Below are positions 44,257 to 54,548 of a DNA stretch of 64,000 nucleotides, piece after piece. A program made the translations under genes and the position numbers. The DNA is taken from positions 806,001-870,000 of the forward strand of contig NZ_JANQBB010000002.1 in assembly GCF_024721975.1 (NCBI RefSeq), read 5' to 3'. The first letter of the stretch is position 1, and each line of letters starts with the position of its first letter. This DNA is from Paenibacillus endoradicis. GTDB taxonomy: Bacteria; Bacillota; Bacilli; Paenibacillales; Paenibacillaceae. The notes beneath the pieces were generated by a model. That model saw only the letters and a program-made list of their open reading frames with translations, was not told the DNA's origin and ran no database searches.

Positions 44257-46329
44257 TTAGTAAATCGTTCTACCTGCATCATCTTCAATGCCTGATTTAC
44301 GATAGAAATACGTATTTACAATATCACGCCATTGCTTCGCATTTTCTAGCTGCACTTCAAGCCTTCCTAATATATGAGTATGACGTTCGCTATCAATTAG
44401 GTCATTAAGTTCATTCCATTGACTAATCCAATACCGGACACGCTCTACCCCTGTGAAATGCGTATCATAAATGTGTTGAATAACCGTTTTCCCTGAATGA
44501 AGCACATGCGTGTACGGAACATGATGGAAGAACAAAAGTAATTCATCAGGACAAGTATTAATGTCTTCATATACTTGTGCATTCGCAGCTTCATATTGCC
44601 CAATATAACCCGTTCCATCAGCAACTGTACGATTTACACCGATTCCTTTATGATCGGCAAAGTGGTACGTACCCCATTTGGAATATTCATACCCATCAAT
44701 ATCTGGACCATAATGATAATGTGGTTTTACCATCCAGCCTACGCCTAGCGGCGAAGTATAGCTTTCATAAATCGACCAAGATTCCATCAGGAATGTATTA
44801 ATCATTTGTTGTACTTGTCGATTCGTACCGAAAGTCAACGCTGTCCACTCTTGTGCAATTTGTTCACTAGATTGTTCTGGATTCCACAATAGACGACCAT
44901 ATCCAAATAAATTCACTTGAGATAGATGATGTCCCGTCCAGTTGTCATCATCACCAATATTTGTTACTGCTGCGATACCACTATGTGAATACGGATGAAT
45001 ATTACCCGCTGCAATTTCTTGAACGGTACTACCTTCACCTTTACGATGTGTATCGAACTGTAGTACTTCTTTCCATTGTGGAACAAGGTAACATACATGA
45101 CGTTGTTGACCTGTATATTCTTGAGTGATCTGGAACTCCATCACTTGGTTTGTTTGTTCCATAGCACCGAACAATGGTGAAACTGGCTCGCGAACTTGGA
45201 AGTCCATTGGACCATTTTTAATTTGCAAAATAACATTATCTAGGAAACGACCATCAAGTGGTTTGAAGTGATCATATGCTGCTCTTGCACGATCAGTAGA
45301 ACGATCTCGCCAATCTTGATGACAATCATAAACAAAGCATCTCCATAACACTAAGCCACCGAATGGTTGCAATGCTACAGCTAACATATTCGCTCCATCG
45401 GCATGATCTCTACCATATGTGAATGGACCAGGTCGATTTTCAGAATCGGCTTTCACAAGGAAACCGCCAAAGTCTGGAATTGCAGCATATACTTCAGCTG
45501 CTTTACGTTTCCACCACTCTTGAACGCGTTCATCTAATGGATCCGCAGAATCTACTTCTCCAAGTTCAATTGTCGCTGCGTAATTGACACTAAGGAATAA
45601 TTTAATACCATATGAACGGAAAATCGTTGCAATTTGAGCAACCTTCGGTAGCAATTTTTGAGTAATTAGAAATGTTTCATGATGATGAACGTTAACGTTA
45701 TTAATCGCTATCCCATTAATTCCGATCGAAGCCATTAATCTTGCATAGTCAGCGATACGTGGTGAATCTACCAATAACTCATTATCGCGATAGAAAATTG
45801 ATTGACCCGCATAACCACGCTCAATACTACCATCCATATTGTCCCAATGATTAATCATACGCAATTCATATTTTGGAGCTTCTTGAATGTTTAATGCTTC
45901 AACACTTTCACCTTGCTGCATCAAGCGAAGAAGATGAAAAACACCGTATAACGTAGCTTTATCTGTAGCACCAGCCACGACAATGTATGAACATTGTTCA
46001 CTGGTAATCGTTTTAATAACATAACCTTCATTACTGCTTAATGCAGCAATTGGACCAACAACCGCATCCGAAATATATGATATGCTATCCTTTGTACCAA
46101 CAACTATAAAATTATCATTAACTGCTTGACCTTCATTAATTGTCGACGTCATACCAACTAGTTTTGGAATAGCTAATTGCAATTCTATTACAGCTGATTG
46201 AATAGGACCTGCTTCAAGTTTGGGTGCCACAATAATTTCCTGTGTATATTTACGATAGGATTGTACTAGTTGCTCATCCTCAATTGCATCATATCTTAAC
46301 CAAGCCTCGTAACCACTGTTATTCATCAT
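44257..46329 (-). CDS. aguA: GH67 alpha-glucuronidase
   Basis: 690 residues, full length, no signal peptide. '[14 protein letters not shown]' includes the acid Glu; '[20 protein letters not shown]' and 'REPVSPLFG' carry the Asp/Glu base pair. It removes 4-O-methyl-glucuronate from the non-reducing end of aldouronates brought in by LplA/LplB/YtcP. Tandem ATG codons follow GAGGAAG. A 400-nt gap with a hairpin separates it from ytcP, so enzymes and transporter may be expressed at different levels. Confidence 0.95.
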   Translation of the reverse strand: MMNNSGYEAWLRYDAIEDEQLVQSYRKYTQEIIVAPKLEAGPIQSAVIELQLAIPKLVGMTSTINEGQAVNDNFIVVGTKDSISYISDAVVGPIAALSSNEGYVIKTITSEQCSYIVVAGATDKATLYGVFHLLRLMQQGESVEALNIQEAPKYELRMINHWDNMDGSIERGYAGQSIFYRDNELLVDSPRIADYARLMASIGINGIAINNVNVHHHETFLITQKLLPKVAQIATIFRSYGIKLFLSVNYAATIELGEVDSADPLDERVQEWWKRKAAEVYAAIPDFGGFLVKADSENRPGPFTYGRDHADGANMLAVALQPFGGLVLWRCFVYDCHQDWRDRSTDRARAAYDHFKPLDGRFLDNVILQIKNGPMDFQVREPVSPLFGAMEQTNQVMEFQITQEYTGQQRHVCYLVPQWKEVLQFDTHRKGEGSTVQEIAAGNIHPYSHSGIAAVTNIGDDDNWTGHHLSQVNLFGYGRLLWNPEQSSEQIAQEWTALTFGTNRQVQQMINTFLMESWSIYESYTSPLGVGWMVKPHYHYGPDIDGYEYSKWGTYHFADHKGIGVNRTVADGTGYIGQYEAANAQVYEDINTCPDELLLFFHHVPYTHVLHSGKTVIQHIYDTHFTGVERVRYWISQWNELNDLIDSERHTHILGRLEVQLENAKQWRDIVNTYFYRKSGIEDDAGRTIY

Positions 46330-46351
46330 TTTTCTTCCTCTCTAGCACTAA

Positions 46352-46396
46352 AAGCTGTGTCTTAAGTCCGAATAAATCTATCGAACGGACACAGCT
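46352..46396 (-). terminator. Hairpin before aguA, probable partial terminator
   Basis: AAGCTGTGTC..GTCCG pairs with CGGACACAGCT, followed on the minus strand by TTTTAG. It lies only some 20 nt before the aguA ribosome site, so it may dampen or process the operon transcript rather than end it. Confidence 0.55.
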
Positions 46397-46506
46397 CTAG
46401 TATGTTTTATCTATTTTGTTGATACTCTCTTATTAGTTCATGCTCAGCGAGCAAACTTAAAGAACTTCCCCATAAAACGCTTGCTAAGCAAACCGGTTTT
46501 ATAAAC

Positions 46507-46589
46507 TTTCTCTCAAAATGCATCTTCAGCTAGCGGGCTTTCAGAACGTTCTCTTAAAATGCATCTTCGAAATGCGGGCTTTCAGAACC
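46507..46589. repeat. Two tandem ~41-bp units
   Basis: Both contain AAAATGCATCTTC, then GCGGGCTTTCAGAAC; the units begin at about 46507 and 46548. GCATCTTC of the second (46561-46568) pairs with GAAGATGC (46592-46599) at the start of the dispersed repeat copy. Confidence 0.75.
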
Positions 46590-46590
46590 G

Positions 46591-46716
46591 AGAAGATGCC
46601 ATGAAGCTAAGGAAGTGAAGCGCACAGCGTACGTTATGGGTACGTGAGCACTGGAACAACTGATGAATGTCATATTCGATGTCGACTAATCTACGTTAGC
46701 ATACTCATCGTTATCA
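46591..46716. repeat. Dispersed repeat element, copy 3 (inverted)
   Basis: Reads AGAAGATG, then GAAGCTA, GGGTACGTGAGCAC, GATGAATG, CATATTCGA, GTCGA and ATCTACG in the same order as the reverse complement of the copies at 30441 and 30611. The terminal CACTTGT/ACAAGTG repeats are lost. It ends 14 nt from the ytcP stop. Confidence 0.72.
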
Positions 46717-46729
46717 AAGTCCGCTTCTG

Positions 46730-47650
46730 TTAGCCTTTAACGCCACCCACCGTCATCCCCGTCACAAAGTACTTTTGTAGGAATGGATATACGATAATAA
46801 TTGGTAAACTTGCCACAATCGTCATCGTTGCACGAATCGAAGTAGGAGTTACTGCTGTTGCATTACCTTGCGCATTAGCAAAGGCATCCCCCGCTGTTGA
46901 ACCTGTTGATGTCGTTGATGTCGATAATATTTTCATTAACTCATATTGAAGTGTGCTTAGCTTGATATTAGATGAGTTATATAAGAATACGTCGAACCAT
47001 GAATTCCATTGAGACACTGCTACGAACAAGGAAACTGTAGCTAATGCTGGAATCGTAAGCGGCAATACAATTTTCATAAAAGTTGTAAATTCACCTGCTC
47101 CATCGATTCTTGCTGATTCCATAATACCATCAGGCAAACCTTCGATGAAGGAACGAATAACGATCATATTGAATACTCCGACAAGACCAGGAATAATGTA
47201 TACCCAGAAGGAGTCTAGTAATCCTAACTGTTTCGTTAATAGGTAGTTAGGAATTAGTCCACCACTGAAGTACATTGTGAAGATAAAAGCGATCGTTACA
47301 AATTTACGAAGTAAATATTCAGGACGACTAATTGTATAAGCTAGCATTGCTGTTGCAAATACAGATGTCACTGTACCTAGAATAGTCCGTGCACCAGATA
47401 TTAACGTCGCTCCAAAAATAGATGATTCATTGAAAACATATTCATAGTTAGCCCAAGTCCATTCTCGAGGCCAGATGTAGATACTTCCACGAATAGAATC
47501 GTTCGCCTCGTTAAAAGATAGTGCGAACATATTCAAAAATGGATATAACGTAACGATCATTAAAGCTATCATGAAAATAATATTTACGGTATCAAAAATT
47601 TTATCAGGTACTGTTGAGTACACTTTACGTGATGAATTGGCTTTACCCAT
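46730..47650 (-). CDS. ytcP: Aldouronate ABC transporter permease YtcP/LplC-type
   Basis: 306-residue CUT1 inner-membrane permease with six helices and the ABC-contact EAA loop ('ESARIDGAGEFTTFMKIVLPL', in pieces). 'MTVGGVKG' at the C terminus is typical of YtcP/LplC. It works with LplB and LplA to import aldouronates. No ATPase is in the cluster; as in related systems a shared MsmX-type ATPase elsewhere must power it. 24 nt after lplB. Confidence 0.9.
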   Translation of the reverse strand: MGKANSSRKVYSTVPDKIFDTVNIIFMIALMIVTLYPFLNMFALSFNEANDSIRGSIYIWPREWTWANYEYVFNESSIFGATLISGARTILGTVTSVFATAMLAYTISRPEYLLRKFVTIAFIFTMYFSGGLIPNYLLTKQLGLLDSFWVYIIPGLVGVFNMIVIRSFIEGLPDGIMESARIDGAGEFTTFMKIVLPLTIPALATVSLFVAVSQWNSWFDVFLYNSSNIKLSTLQYELMKILSTSTTSTGSTAGDAFANAQGNATAVTPTSIRATMTIVASLPIIIVYPFLQKYFVTGMTVGGVKG

Positions 47651-47674
47651 TGTTATAGCCTCCTTACGTGATGA

Positions 47675-48631
47675 TTAGTACAGTCTACTCTCGCCTAGCT
47701 TCTTCGCTACCGAGTTAGCTACCATGAGGAATATGAAGCTGACAACGGTTTTAAACATACCGGCTGCTGTTGCTAGACCGTAATTACCCATGTTCATCCC
47801 GTATTTCAAAACGAATATATCAAGGTTTTCGGAGTAATCCAAGTTCATACCATTACCTAGTAGATACTGTGGCTCAAATCCAGATTCCAGAATATGCCCA
47901 AGATTCATGATCAACAAGATTACAATAACCGATTTCATGCCTGGAAGCGTAATGTGCAGAATACGTTGGAAGCGACTTGCACCATCGATTTCAGCTGCTT
48001 CATATTGCGAAGGATCTATCGTCGTAATTGCTGCTAGATAGATTATCGTATTCCAGCCGACACTCTTCCAAACTTCTGTAGCTCCTAGAATACCCCAGAA
48101 GTATTCACCTTTACCTAACCACAGAACGGGTTGATCAATTAGATTCATTTTTAACATTAAAATATTTATAATACCTTCTGGTGCTAATGCTGATTGCACA
48201 ATATTGGCCGCAACGACCCAAGAAATAAAGTGAGGTAAATAACTAATGGTTTGTACTGTGCGTTTGAACATAATGCTTCTTAGTTCATTCAATAATATGG
48301 CTAGCACAATTGCTGTTATAAATCCTAATACTAAGTTAATAGAACTCATTACTATTGTATTTCGTAACACACGATAGAAAGCTTCTTCTTGGAATAAAAA
48401 CTTAAAGTTAGCTAATCCGATCCATTCTTGTTCTAATAAACTTCTTGCTGGTCTGAATTTTTGAAAAGAGATTGTCCAGCCCCAAAGCGGAACGTATTTG
48501 AAAATAAATACCCAGATAAGAAAAGGAAGAGACATTAGCATTAACATTTTTTGCTTAGATAATGCTGTCATATATTTTTGAAAACGTGAGTTACCAGTAG
48601 CTGTTACAGTTAGTTCAGTATGTTTCTCCAC
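47675..48631 (-). CDS. lplB: Aldouronate ABC transporter permease LplB-type
   Basis: 318-residue CUT1 permease with six helices, 'FIFKYVPLWGWTISFQKF' near the N terminus (an LplB hallmark), and the EAA loop 'YEAAEIDGASRFQRILHITLP' (in pieces). Pairs with YtcP. An N-terminal cytoplasmic stretch of about 30 residues precedes the first helix, normal for LplB. Confidence 0.9.
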   Translation of the reverse strand: MEKHTELTVTATGNSRFQKYMTALSKQKMLMLMSLPFLIWVFIFKYVPLWGWTISFQKFRPARSLLEQEWIGLANFKFLFQEEAFYRVLRNTIVMSSINLVLGFITAIVLAILLNELRSIMFKRTVQTISYLPHFISWVVAANIVQSALAPEGIINILMLKMNLIDQPVLWLGKGEYFWGILGATEVWKSVGWNTIIYLAAITTIDPSQYEAAEIDGASRFQRILHITLPGMKSVIVILLIMNLGHILESGFEPQYLLGNGMNLDYSENLDIFVLKYGMNMGNYGLATAAGMFKTVVSFIFLMVANSVAKKLGESRLY

Positions 48632-48740
48632 CTGATTAGTCTCCCTTCCGGCAAAACAAAGTTGCGTGAGTTTTTGAGTTACTGTTATGAGAAGGGAAAA
48701 GCGAAGCTTAATCTTCGCTTTTCCATCTATTTGTATCTTC

Positions 48741-50417
48741 TTACCAGTTACCAGCTACACGCTCTTTAACTTTATTTGTTACAAACGCTTCGTAGCCAGC
48801 TACATCAAGCTTATTGAATTCTGCAACATATTCATTCCATACAGACTCAAATTGATCTGGAGTTGCAAATACAATTTTAGGGAAGTATTTCTGTTGAATA
48901 TCTCCAGATTTTTGCTCAAAGATTTGTTCAGCAGAACCTTGTTCCTTGTTGATACTCCATGCTGGGTACCAAGGGCGATCTTGTGGTGCTGAGAATGATT
49001 CTGCAAATGTTTGAACACCATATGCATTAAGAATAGCTTGGTCACCTTCTGTATATCCTGCAAAGGCTACTTCAGATTGATTACCTACGCTATAGGAGTT
49101 ACCGTCTTCGAACACGGAGAAGTTACCATAACGAGGCCAGCTGTACTCGAAATATGACCAACCATAGCTACGTTTGAATTCATTGTCATTACGATTCGCA
49201 ATTTGTTCGTCATTCATTATGAATCGACCATTCTCATCAACGGAGTAAGTAACGCCTTCTTCACCCCATTGAACTAGCTTTTGATTTTCTTCTGTTAGAA
49301 GATTATCGAAGTATTTGATAATACGAACTGGATCTTTTGCACTTACAGAAATACCGATACCACGGTTGTTAACAAACGATGGTGCATCGATATATTGATC
49401 AGTAATGGACTCATCATATACGATTGGAAGTGCTACATAACGAAGATCATCGTTACCTGCAGTTTTCAAGTTGTTTGTAGCATCGCCAACTTGCCAGCCA
49501 TAGTTGAAGTAACCTAGAACACGACCAGAAGTCAATTTCGCTAGATATTGGTCTTTGTTCGCTGTAAATGTTTCCGGATCGAACAATCCAGCAGCATTGA
49601 TTTCATTCAGCTTTTGTAACCACGGTTTTTCAATATCACTCGCTGCATAAACTTTTGCATCATGAGTTTCCATGTCAACAGTTACGCCGCCATCATTAGG
49701 GAAACCAGCTAAATGCATTGGAGCATTGGTGATTGTGAAGAAGTTGTCTTTCACACCTGCATAAGTGATAAATCCGATTGTGTCTTTACCATCTACTTTA
49801 GGATATTTTGCCTTGTACTCTGCAATTAGATCAAAATACTGATCTAAAGTTGTAATTTCAGGGTATCCGAATTCTTTCAATACACCACGTTGAATCCAGA
49901 AAGCACCTTGTGAAATATTAGGGTCACTAACATAACCTTGGTTAGCAGAGAATGGTAGAACATAGATGTTGCCATCTTCAGCTGTAAATTTGTCCATGTA
50001 ATCTCCGTATACACGTTTAATGTTAGGAGCATGCTTCTCGATCAAATCGTTCAATGGTGTGAAAGCTTCAGCATCAATCAATTTATCAATTTCACCTTCT
50101 GGAACGATAACATCAGGATAATCGCCACCTGTGATCATTACTCCTGATTTCGTGCTTATATCTCCTACCGCAAACTCCATTTTCCAATCAACGTTAGTTT
50201 GTTCTTGTAACTTCTTACCGATATCTGTATCGCTTGCAAGTATGTCTTTGTTGCTACTAAAGCTGAAGTAAGTAAACGTTACTGGCGCTGTATCATCTCC
50301 TGCATTTGAGGAGTTCGCTCCTTTGTTGTTCGCATCGTTACTTCCGCAGCCAGCAATGATCATCACTGATGCCATTACTACTGCTAGACCTGTTTTTAAC
50401 CACTTTCTTTGGGTCAT
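48741..50417 (-). CDS. lplA: Aldouronate-binding lipoprotein LplA-type
   Basis: 558 residues, extracellular solute-binding protein family 1, lipobox 'MIIAGCGSND'. Long form typical of LplA/YtcQ rather than the ~420-residue MalE form. It should bind aldotetrauronic acid outside the cell. First structural gene of the cluster; AGGGGG precedes the ATG, and the promoter just upstream is overlapped by a cre site. Confidence 0.9.
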   Translation of the reverse strand: MTQRKWLKTGLAVVMASVMIIAGCGSNDANNKGANSSNAGDDTAPVTFTYFSFSSNKDILASDTDIGKKLQEQTNVDWKMEFAVGDISTKSGVMITGGDYPDVIVPEGEIDKLIDAEAFTPLNDLIEKHAPNIKRVYGDYMDKFTAEDGNIYVLPFSANQGYVSDPNISQGAFWIQRGVLKEFGYPEITTLDQYFDLIAEYKAKYPKVDGKDTIGFITYAGVKDNFFTITNAPMHLAGFPNDGGVTVDMETHDAKVYAASDIEKPWLQKLNEINAAGLFDPETFTANKDQYLAKLTSGRVLGYFNYGWQVGDATNNLKTAGNDDLRYVALPIVYDESITDQYIDAPSFVNNRGIGISVSAKDPVRIIKYFDNLLTEENQKLVQWGEEGVTYSVDENGRFIMNDEQIANRNDNEFKRSYGWSYFEYSWPRYGNFSVFEDGNSYSVGNQSEVAFAGYTEGDQAILNAYGVQTFAESFSAPQDRPWYPAWSINKEQGSAEQIFEQKSGDIQQKYFPKIVFATPDQFESVWNEYVAEFNKLDVAGYEAFVTNKVKERVAGNW

Positions 50418-50448
50418 AACTTTGTTCCCCCTTCTAGCAATCTTATTT

Positions 50449-50462
50449 TGTAAGCACTTTCA
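50449..50462 (-). promoter_or_regulatory. cre site at the lplA promoter
   Basis: TGTAAGCACTTTCA fits TGWAANCGNTNWCA at 13 of 14 positions. It lies at the transcription start, right after the -10, so CcpA bound there would block initiation when glucose is present. Confidence 0.72.
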
Positions 50463-50467
50463 GTATA
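50462..50467 (-). promoter_or_regulatory. lplA promoter -10 element
   Basis: TATACT on the minus strand, start near 50455, about 38 nt before the ATG. The -35 position 17 nt upstream reads TAACGA, a poor match, which fits a promoter needing YesN-type activation. Confidence 0.5.
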
Positions 50468-50516
50468 ATTCGAATATAATTATCTCGTTACCCAGTAAAC
50501 TTTACATCGTTCTTTG

Positions 50517-50560
50517 AAAAGCATAGATATTTACTTATTTAAGTAAATATCTATGCTTTT
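50517..50560. terminator. Terminator between yesM and lplA
   Basis: 21-bp perfect stem (50517-50537 with 50540-50560) with AAAA/TTTT ends; separates the regulator operon from the transporter genes. Confidence 0.82.
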
Positions 50561-50618
50561 TGCAGTTTTAATCAAATTTGCATGTAGAAAACGACATTAT
50601 TATTCAACAATCAACTAT

Positions 50619-52349
50619 TTATTCCATTTCTTTCATTGGAAGTCTTAACATAATACGTGTTCCCGATCCTTCTTCACTTTCCATTTTATAAGTAAATTCA
50701 TCCCCATAAACAATGCGTAAACGAGTAAATACATTTTTCATTCCAACGTTATCACCCATCTGCTCATCATCACTGAAATAGGTTTCTAATTCATTTAACT
50801 TATGTTGACTCATCCCCATTCCATTATCAGAGATGACAAATACAATAAACTGAGCTTCATGTGCAATTTGAATCGTAATCAGGCCAATACCAGGGTTACT
50901 TTCAATGCCATGAATACTTGCATTTTCAACAAAAGGTAAAAAAGTCATTTTCGGAATCATTTGTTCATTCAGAGCATCTTCTATCGTAATTTGAAACTGT
51001 AACTTATCGCCAAAGCGATACTTCTGAATTTCTAGGAAACTCTCAATAAGTTCAATCTCTTCACGAATGGTAACAAAGCTTCTTTTCCATGAAATAGACT
51101 TACGGAATATTTTACCCATATTTTGAATGGTGCGAGCCGTTTCTGACTCTCCCTTCATAAGACTTCTCATCCGAATCGTCTCTAACGCGTTGAATAAGAA
51201 ATGAGGATTAATCTGACTATGGAGAGCATGAAGCTGTGCTTGACGTTGTCTAATCTCAAGATCTTTCTTCTGAATATCAGCAACATACACATCATTAATT
51301 AAGTTATCAATACGTTCAATCATTCGATTAAATTCTACGGATAGTTCCCCGATTTCATCTCGAGCGCTATCATAAGGAATTTGTTCAAAGTTCTTTCCTT
51401 TTACTTTTTTCATATGCGTTAATACTTTTTTCACTCGGATATGAATTGAGCTTGAAATCATCGTAATAATAATAGTTGGCACCACAAAATTAATGATCGC
51501 TAATATAACAATAAACTGTGCAGATTGACGTACTTCAGACAGAATTTTCTCTTCATCGAGCACGCCAAACAATGACCACCCTCCAAGATAGCGGTTATTA
51601 AGATACGTTTTTGAGAAAGTTAGTGCCTTCTCTGGTTGTTTAATTTCTGATAAATCAACTGGCCCTTCCTTCAATGATAGTTCAGAGTCATTGCTATAAT
51701 GTACGCTGTTTTCAGCATTTGCAAAGTAAACATTGCCTTGGAAGTTAGTGAGCTCCATAAGTTGCTTAACATATTCCATATTCAAATCAATTTTAATAAG
51801 ATGCTCAAACGTCCCCGTTTGTTCATAATCTAGCTTTTGAATAATACTAATACTTTTTTCAGTAACATAAAAATATGGGTACGAGTGTTCACTCGCAGAA
51901 AACTCCTCATACCATTTTGAGCGTAATGCATCTTCATCCATTAGAACAATGTTACCCGAAGTCAATATAGACTGATTGTTTGTCATAATAAGTGCAGAAC
52001 TAATTGTCTGATATTCCTTATCTGCACGATTGAATATACTTTTCATCGAAGCTAATGACTCAATGTATTGATCATAGGAATCATACTTTGTATTCAAATG
52101 ACTATTTAGAACAGGATCAATATAATACAGGTAGGCGATACCTGCTGCATCTTCAATAACAACTTTTAATTCATTTTTCAATTGCTCTAAGGCGATCTCT
52201 GCATCTACTGATTTTTGATTTCTAATATTATTAGTCGTCACATTGTAAAACACCACATTAGCAAACAAAATCGGGATAAAAACGCATAAAATATAGATCA
52301 ATATAAGCTTGTCTCTAAGCTTTAGATTATTAATATGAAATCTTCGCAT
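50619..52349 (-). CDS. yesM: YesM-type sensor histidine kinase
   Basis: 576 residues: N-terminal membrane helix (about 16-36), extracytoplasmic sensor region to about 280, second helix (about 285-308), HAMP, then the His-kinase part with phospho-accepting His in 'INPHFLFNALETIRM', N-box 'ENASIHGI', and G-box 'SDNGMGMS' plus 'GSGTRIML'. This is the LytS/YesM class that senses extracytoplasmic sugars. Partner of YesN just upstream (17 nt). Likely senses xylan fragments and drives lplA onward. Confidence 0.9.
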   Translation of the reverse strand: MRRFHINNLKLRDKLILIYILCVFIPILFANVVFYNVTTNNIRNQKSVDAEIALEQLKNELKVVIEDAAGIAYLYYIDPVLNSHLNTKYDSYDQYIESLASMKSIFNRADKEYQTISSALIMTNNQSILTSGNIVLMDEDALRSKWYEEFSASEHSYPYFYVTEKSISIIQKLDYEQTGTFEHLIKIDLNMEYVKQLMELTNFQGNVYFANAENSVHYSNDSELSLKEGPVDLSEIKQPEKALTFSKTYLNNRYLGGWSLFGVLDEEKILSEVRQSAQFIVILAIINFVVPTIIITMISSSIHIRVKKVLTHMKKVKGKNFEQIPYDSARDEIGELSVEFNRMIERIDNLINDVYVADIQKKDLEIRQRQAQLHALHSQINPHFLFNALETIRMRSLMKGESETARTIQNMGKIFRKSISWKRSFVTIREEIELIESFLEIQKYRFGDKLQFQITIEDALNEQMIPKMTFLPFVENASIHGIESNPGIGLITIQIAHEAQFIVFVISDNGMGMSQHKLNELETYFSDDEQMGDNVGMKNVFTRLRIVYGDEFTYKMESEEGSGTRIMLRLPMKEME

Positions 52350-52366
52350 CTGTAATCTCCACCTAG

Positions 52367-53947
52367 TTATTTTTTGCCTAATATTTTATTACGATAATCG
52401 GTAGGTGTCATTTTTTCTAATTTTTCAAATTGAGTTACGAAGTAATCTGCATTTTGGAATCCAACTTTTTCTGCGACCTCATACATTCTCATATCCGTCT
52501 GTCTAAGTAGTTTTTTGGCTTCTTCTACACGAATACTGAGTAAATATTCATTGAAGTACGCCCCATATGATTTGCGGAATAACTGCCCTAGATAGACAGA
52601 ATTCATATAGAATTTAGCTGCTATTCCTTTCAAGTTAATATTTTCAGTATAGTGATTATCGATATACTTCTTAATCTTCTCGATACTACCTTTACCTTGT
52701 TCCCCGCGTCGATCCAATATATATTGGGAAGCTTCTTGAACAAAACGAAGGAAGACATCCTGAACTTCAGAAAGTCTACTGTACTTTTTCTGCCAACCTA
52801 ACATTTCAGGTAGCAACTTTAGCTCTTCTTCCTTGCCCTCCATCTGTCGAACAATATTAATAATACCTATCGTACAACGGGTCAGTGCATTTGCAACTGC
52901 GCTAGGAGCAAACCGCATCGATCTGAATTGTTGAAACATTTGATCAATAGTTTGTGTGTATGCATCATGTTTATTCTCTTCAATCTGTTCAAGTAAATTA
53001 TTATGAATAGAGGTTTCAACATCAAAATAATACAATACCGTACCGCTTACTTCATTCGAGAAAATAACACTCTTGCCATCTTCAGCAAACTTATAATTCA
53101 TAGCTTCTTTCGCAGAAATCGCTGAGCTTGCGATTATATTCAGTAGATTAACTTCTAGCCCTACATATATAGTAATAGGAACTTCTATACCTTTAACAAG
53201 TGCTAACTGCAATAAGCGAAAAGCTTCTTCTGGACTAAAAGTCATCAACGCTTGTTTTAATTTATCTATTTCGATAATCAGACCGAATTGATTTTTCATT
53301 TGAACATGAATAGGAATATGATAGTCTACTTTTTCAGTAATGCCGTACAACAGATTATCAAGTTGACTAAGAAGCACATGATTATAGTCACTATTACGCA
53401 ACTGTGAATCATGTACTTCTACGGTGACATAACAATAGTTTCCGCTAAATGGAATATGTAGTGCTTCTGCTAATTGCTTTGCATCCTGCTCGCTACACTC
53501 TGTATTTAATAACGTTTCAATAACTGAGTCAGTTAACGGTTTTTCACCTGTTAATGTCGTTAACCTTTTTTTCGATAATGTACTAGCTACACGACGTAAT
53601 GTATCTTCTAGTTCTTTTTCATCAACGGGTTTCAATATATAATCTGATACCAGGTAGCGTAAAGCTTGCTGTGCATATGAGAAATCATGGTATCCACTTA
53701 TAATAATAAATAATGGTTGGTGTTTTCCTTTTTCGTTAACTTCCTTAATTAAGGCTAAGCCATCTAATATGGGCATGCGAATATCAGCAATAACAAGATC
53801 TGGTTTCAACTGTTCGATCATTTCAACTGCTTGTAGACCGTTTTCCGCTTCACCACATATCTCATATTGCAGCTTATTCCAATCCATTAAACCAATAATC
53901 CCTTTACGAACGAAAATTTCATCATCTACTATTAATACTTTGTACAT
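52367..53947 (-). CDS. yesN: YesN-type response regulator with AraC domain
   Basis: 526 residues. Receiver domain with 'IVDDEIFVRKGI' acidic pair and phospho-acceptor Asp in 'LVIADIRMP', Thr/Ser and Lys in 'ILKPVDE'; a long middle region; then two AraC-type HTHs ('LKGIAAKFYMNSVYLGQLFR' and 'MRMYEVAEKVGFQNADYF'). Activates the adjacent xylan genes when phosphorylated by YesM. ATG at 53947 has AGGGGG at 6 nt; TTG two codons earlier is the other choice. A perfect cre lies about 120 nt upstream. Confidence 0.9.
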   Translation of the reverse strand: MYKVLIVDDEIFVRKGIIGLMDWNKLQYEICGEAENGLQAVEMIEQLKPDLVIADIRMPILDGLALIKEVNEKGKHQPLFIIISGYHDFSYAQQALRYLVSDYILKPVDEKELEDTLRRVASTLSKKRLTTLTGEKPLTDSVIETLLNTECSEQDAKQLAEALHIPFSGNYCYVTVEVHDSQLRNSDYNHVLLSQLDNLLYGITEKVDYHIPIHVQMKNQFGLIIEIDKLKQALMTFSPEEAFRLLQLALVKGIEVPITIYVGLEVNLLNIIASSAISAKEAMNYKFAEDGKSVIFSNEVSGTVLYYFDVETSIHNNLLEQIEENKHDAYTQTIDQMFQQFRSMRFAPSAVANALTRCTIGIINIVRQMEGKEEELKLLPEMLGWQKKYSRLSEVQDVFLRFVQEASQYILDRRGEQGKGSIEKIKKYIDNHYTENINLKGIAAKFYMNSVYLGQLFRKSYGAYFNEYLLSIRVEEAKKLLRQTDMRMYEVAEKVGFQNADYFVTQFEKLEKMTPTDYRNKILGKK

Positions 53948-54068
53948 ATGCAACCCCCTAAAACCTTTTTATGGGCTTCTTGAGATGCTACTTATAATAA
54001 AAAGTAGCTTCGGAAGCATTATCTAAGCTGATTTATCCTCATATACATGGCATAAGCAGATATCATGA

Positions 54069-54082
54069 TGTAATCGATTACA
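54069..54082. promoter_or_regulatory. cre site upstream of yesN
   Basis: TGTAATCGATTACA is a perfect 14-bp palindrome matching TGWAANCGNTNWCA at every defined position, about 120 nt upstream of the yesN start. It would bring the regulators themselves under CcpA control. Confidence 0.78.
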
Positions 54083-54221
54083 TCCAGTGTATATTGTTCG
54101 TTCATCACATGTGTACCCTATAATATAAAGAATCTTCTTATTAAATTAAATATATTTAATCAACTATAGTTTGTTCAGTAAAGTAGCTCGTATGCAAATT
54201 GGCTCTGATATCTGTATATTG

Positions 54222-54548
54222 TTATCCTCTTGGCGCAAATAGGATAACGCTTACGCCCACAACACATATCGCTGCACCTAACCAGTCATATAAATCTGGC
54301 ATTTTTTTGTCTACACCCCAACCCCATAAGACAGACAATACAACAAAAACCCCACCATAGGCCGCATATACCCGTCCAAATGATGGAAAGTTTTGAAACG
54401 TTGCAACGATTCCATATAACGCTAACGAAATTCCACCAAGTACGCCAAAGTAAGCAGGACGACCTTCTCTTAGCCATAGCCAAATCAAATATCCTCCTCC
54501 GATTTCAGCAATCCCCGCCACTACGAAAAGTATTAATCCTAACAACAT
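54222..54548 (-). CDS. YnfA-family small membrane protein
   Basis: 108 residues, four membrane helices, with '[19 protein letters not shown]' and '[15 protein letters not shown]' and '[18 protein letters not shown]', all characteristic of UPF0060/YnfA. Distantly like small multidrug resistance exporters, but function is not settled. Stand-alone gene. Confidence 0.9.
   Translation of the reverse strand: MLLGLILFVVAGIAEIGGGYLIWLWLREGRPAYFGVLGGISLALYGIVATFQNFPSFGRVYAAYGGVFVVLSVLWGWGVDKKMPDLYDWLGAAICVVGVSVILFAPRG

Larger units (their letters stand above)
46330..46729. other. 400-nt gap between ytcP and aguA
   Basis: Contains an internal hairpin with T-run (46352-46396), two near-identical ~41-bp units (46507-46589), and copy 3 of the dispersed repeat (46591-46716). 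No gene seen. It splits the transporter genes from the hydrolase genes on one strand. Confidence 0.7.
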
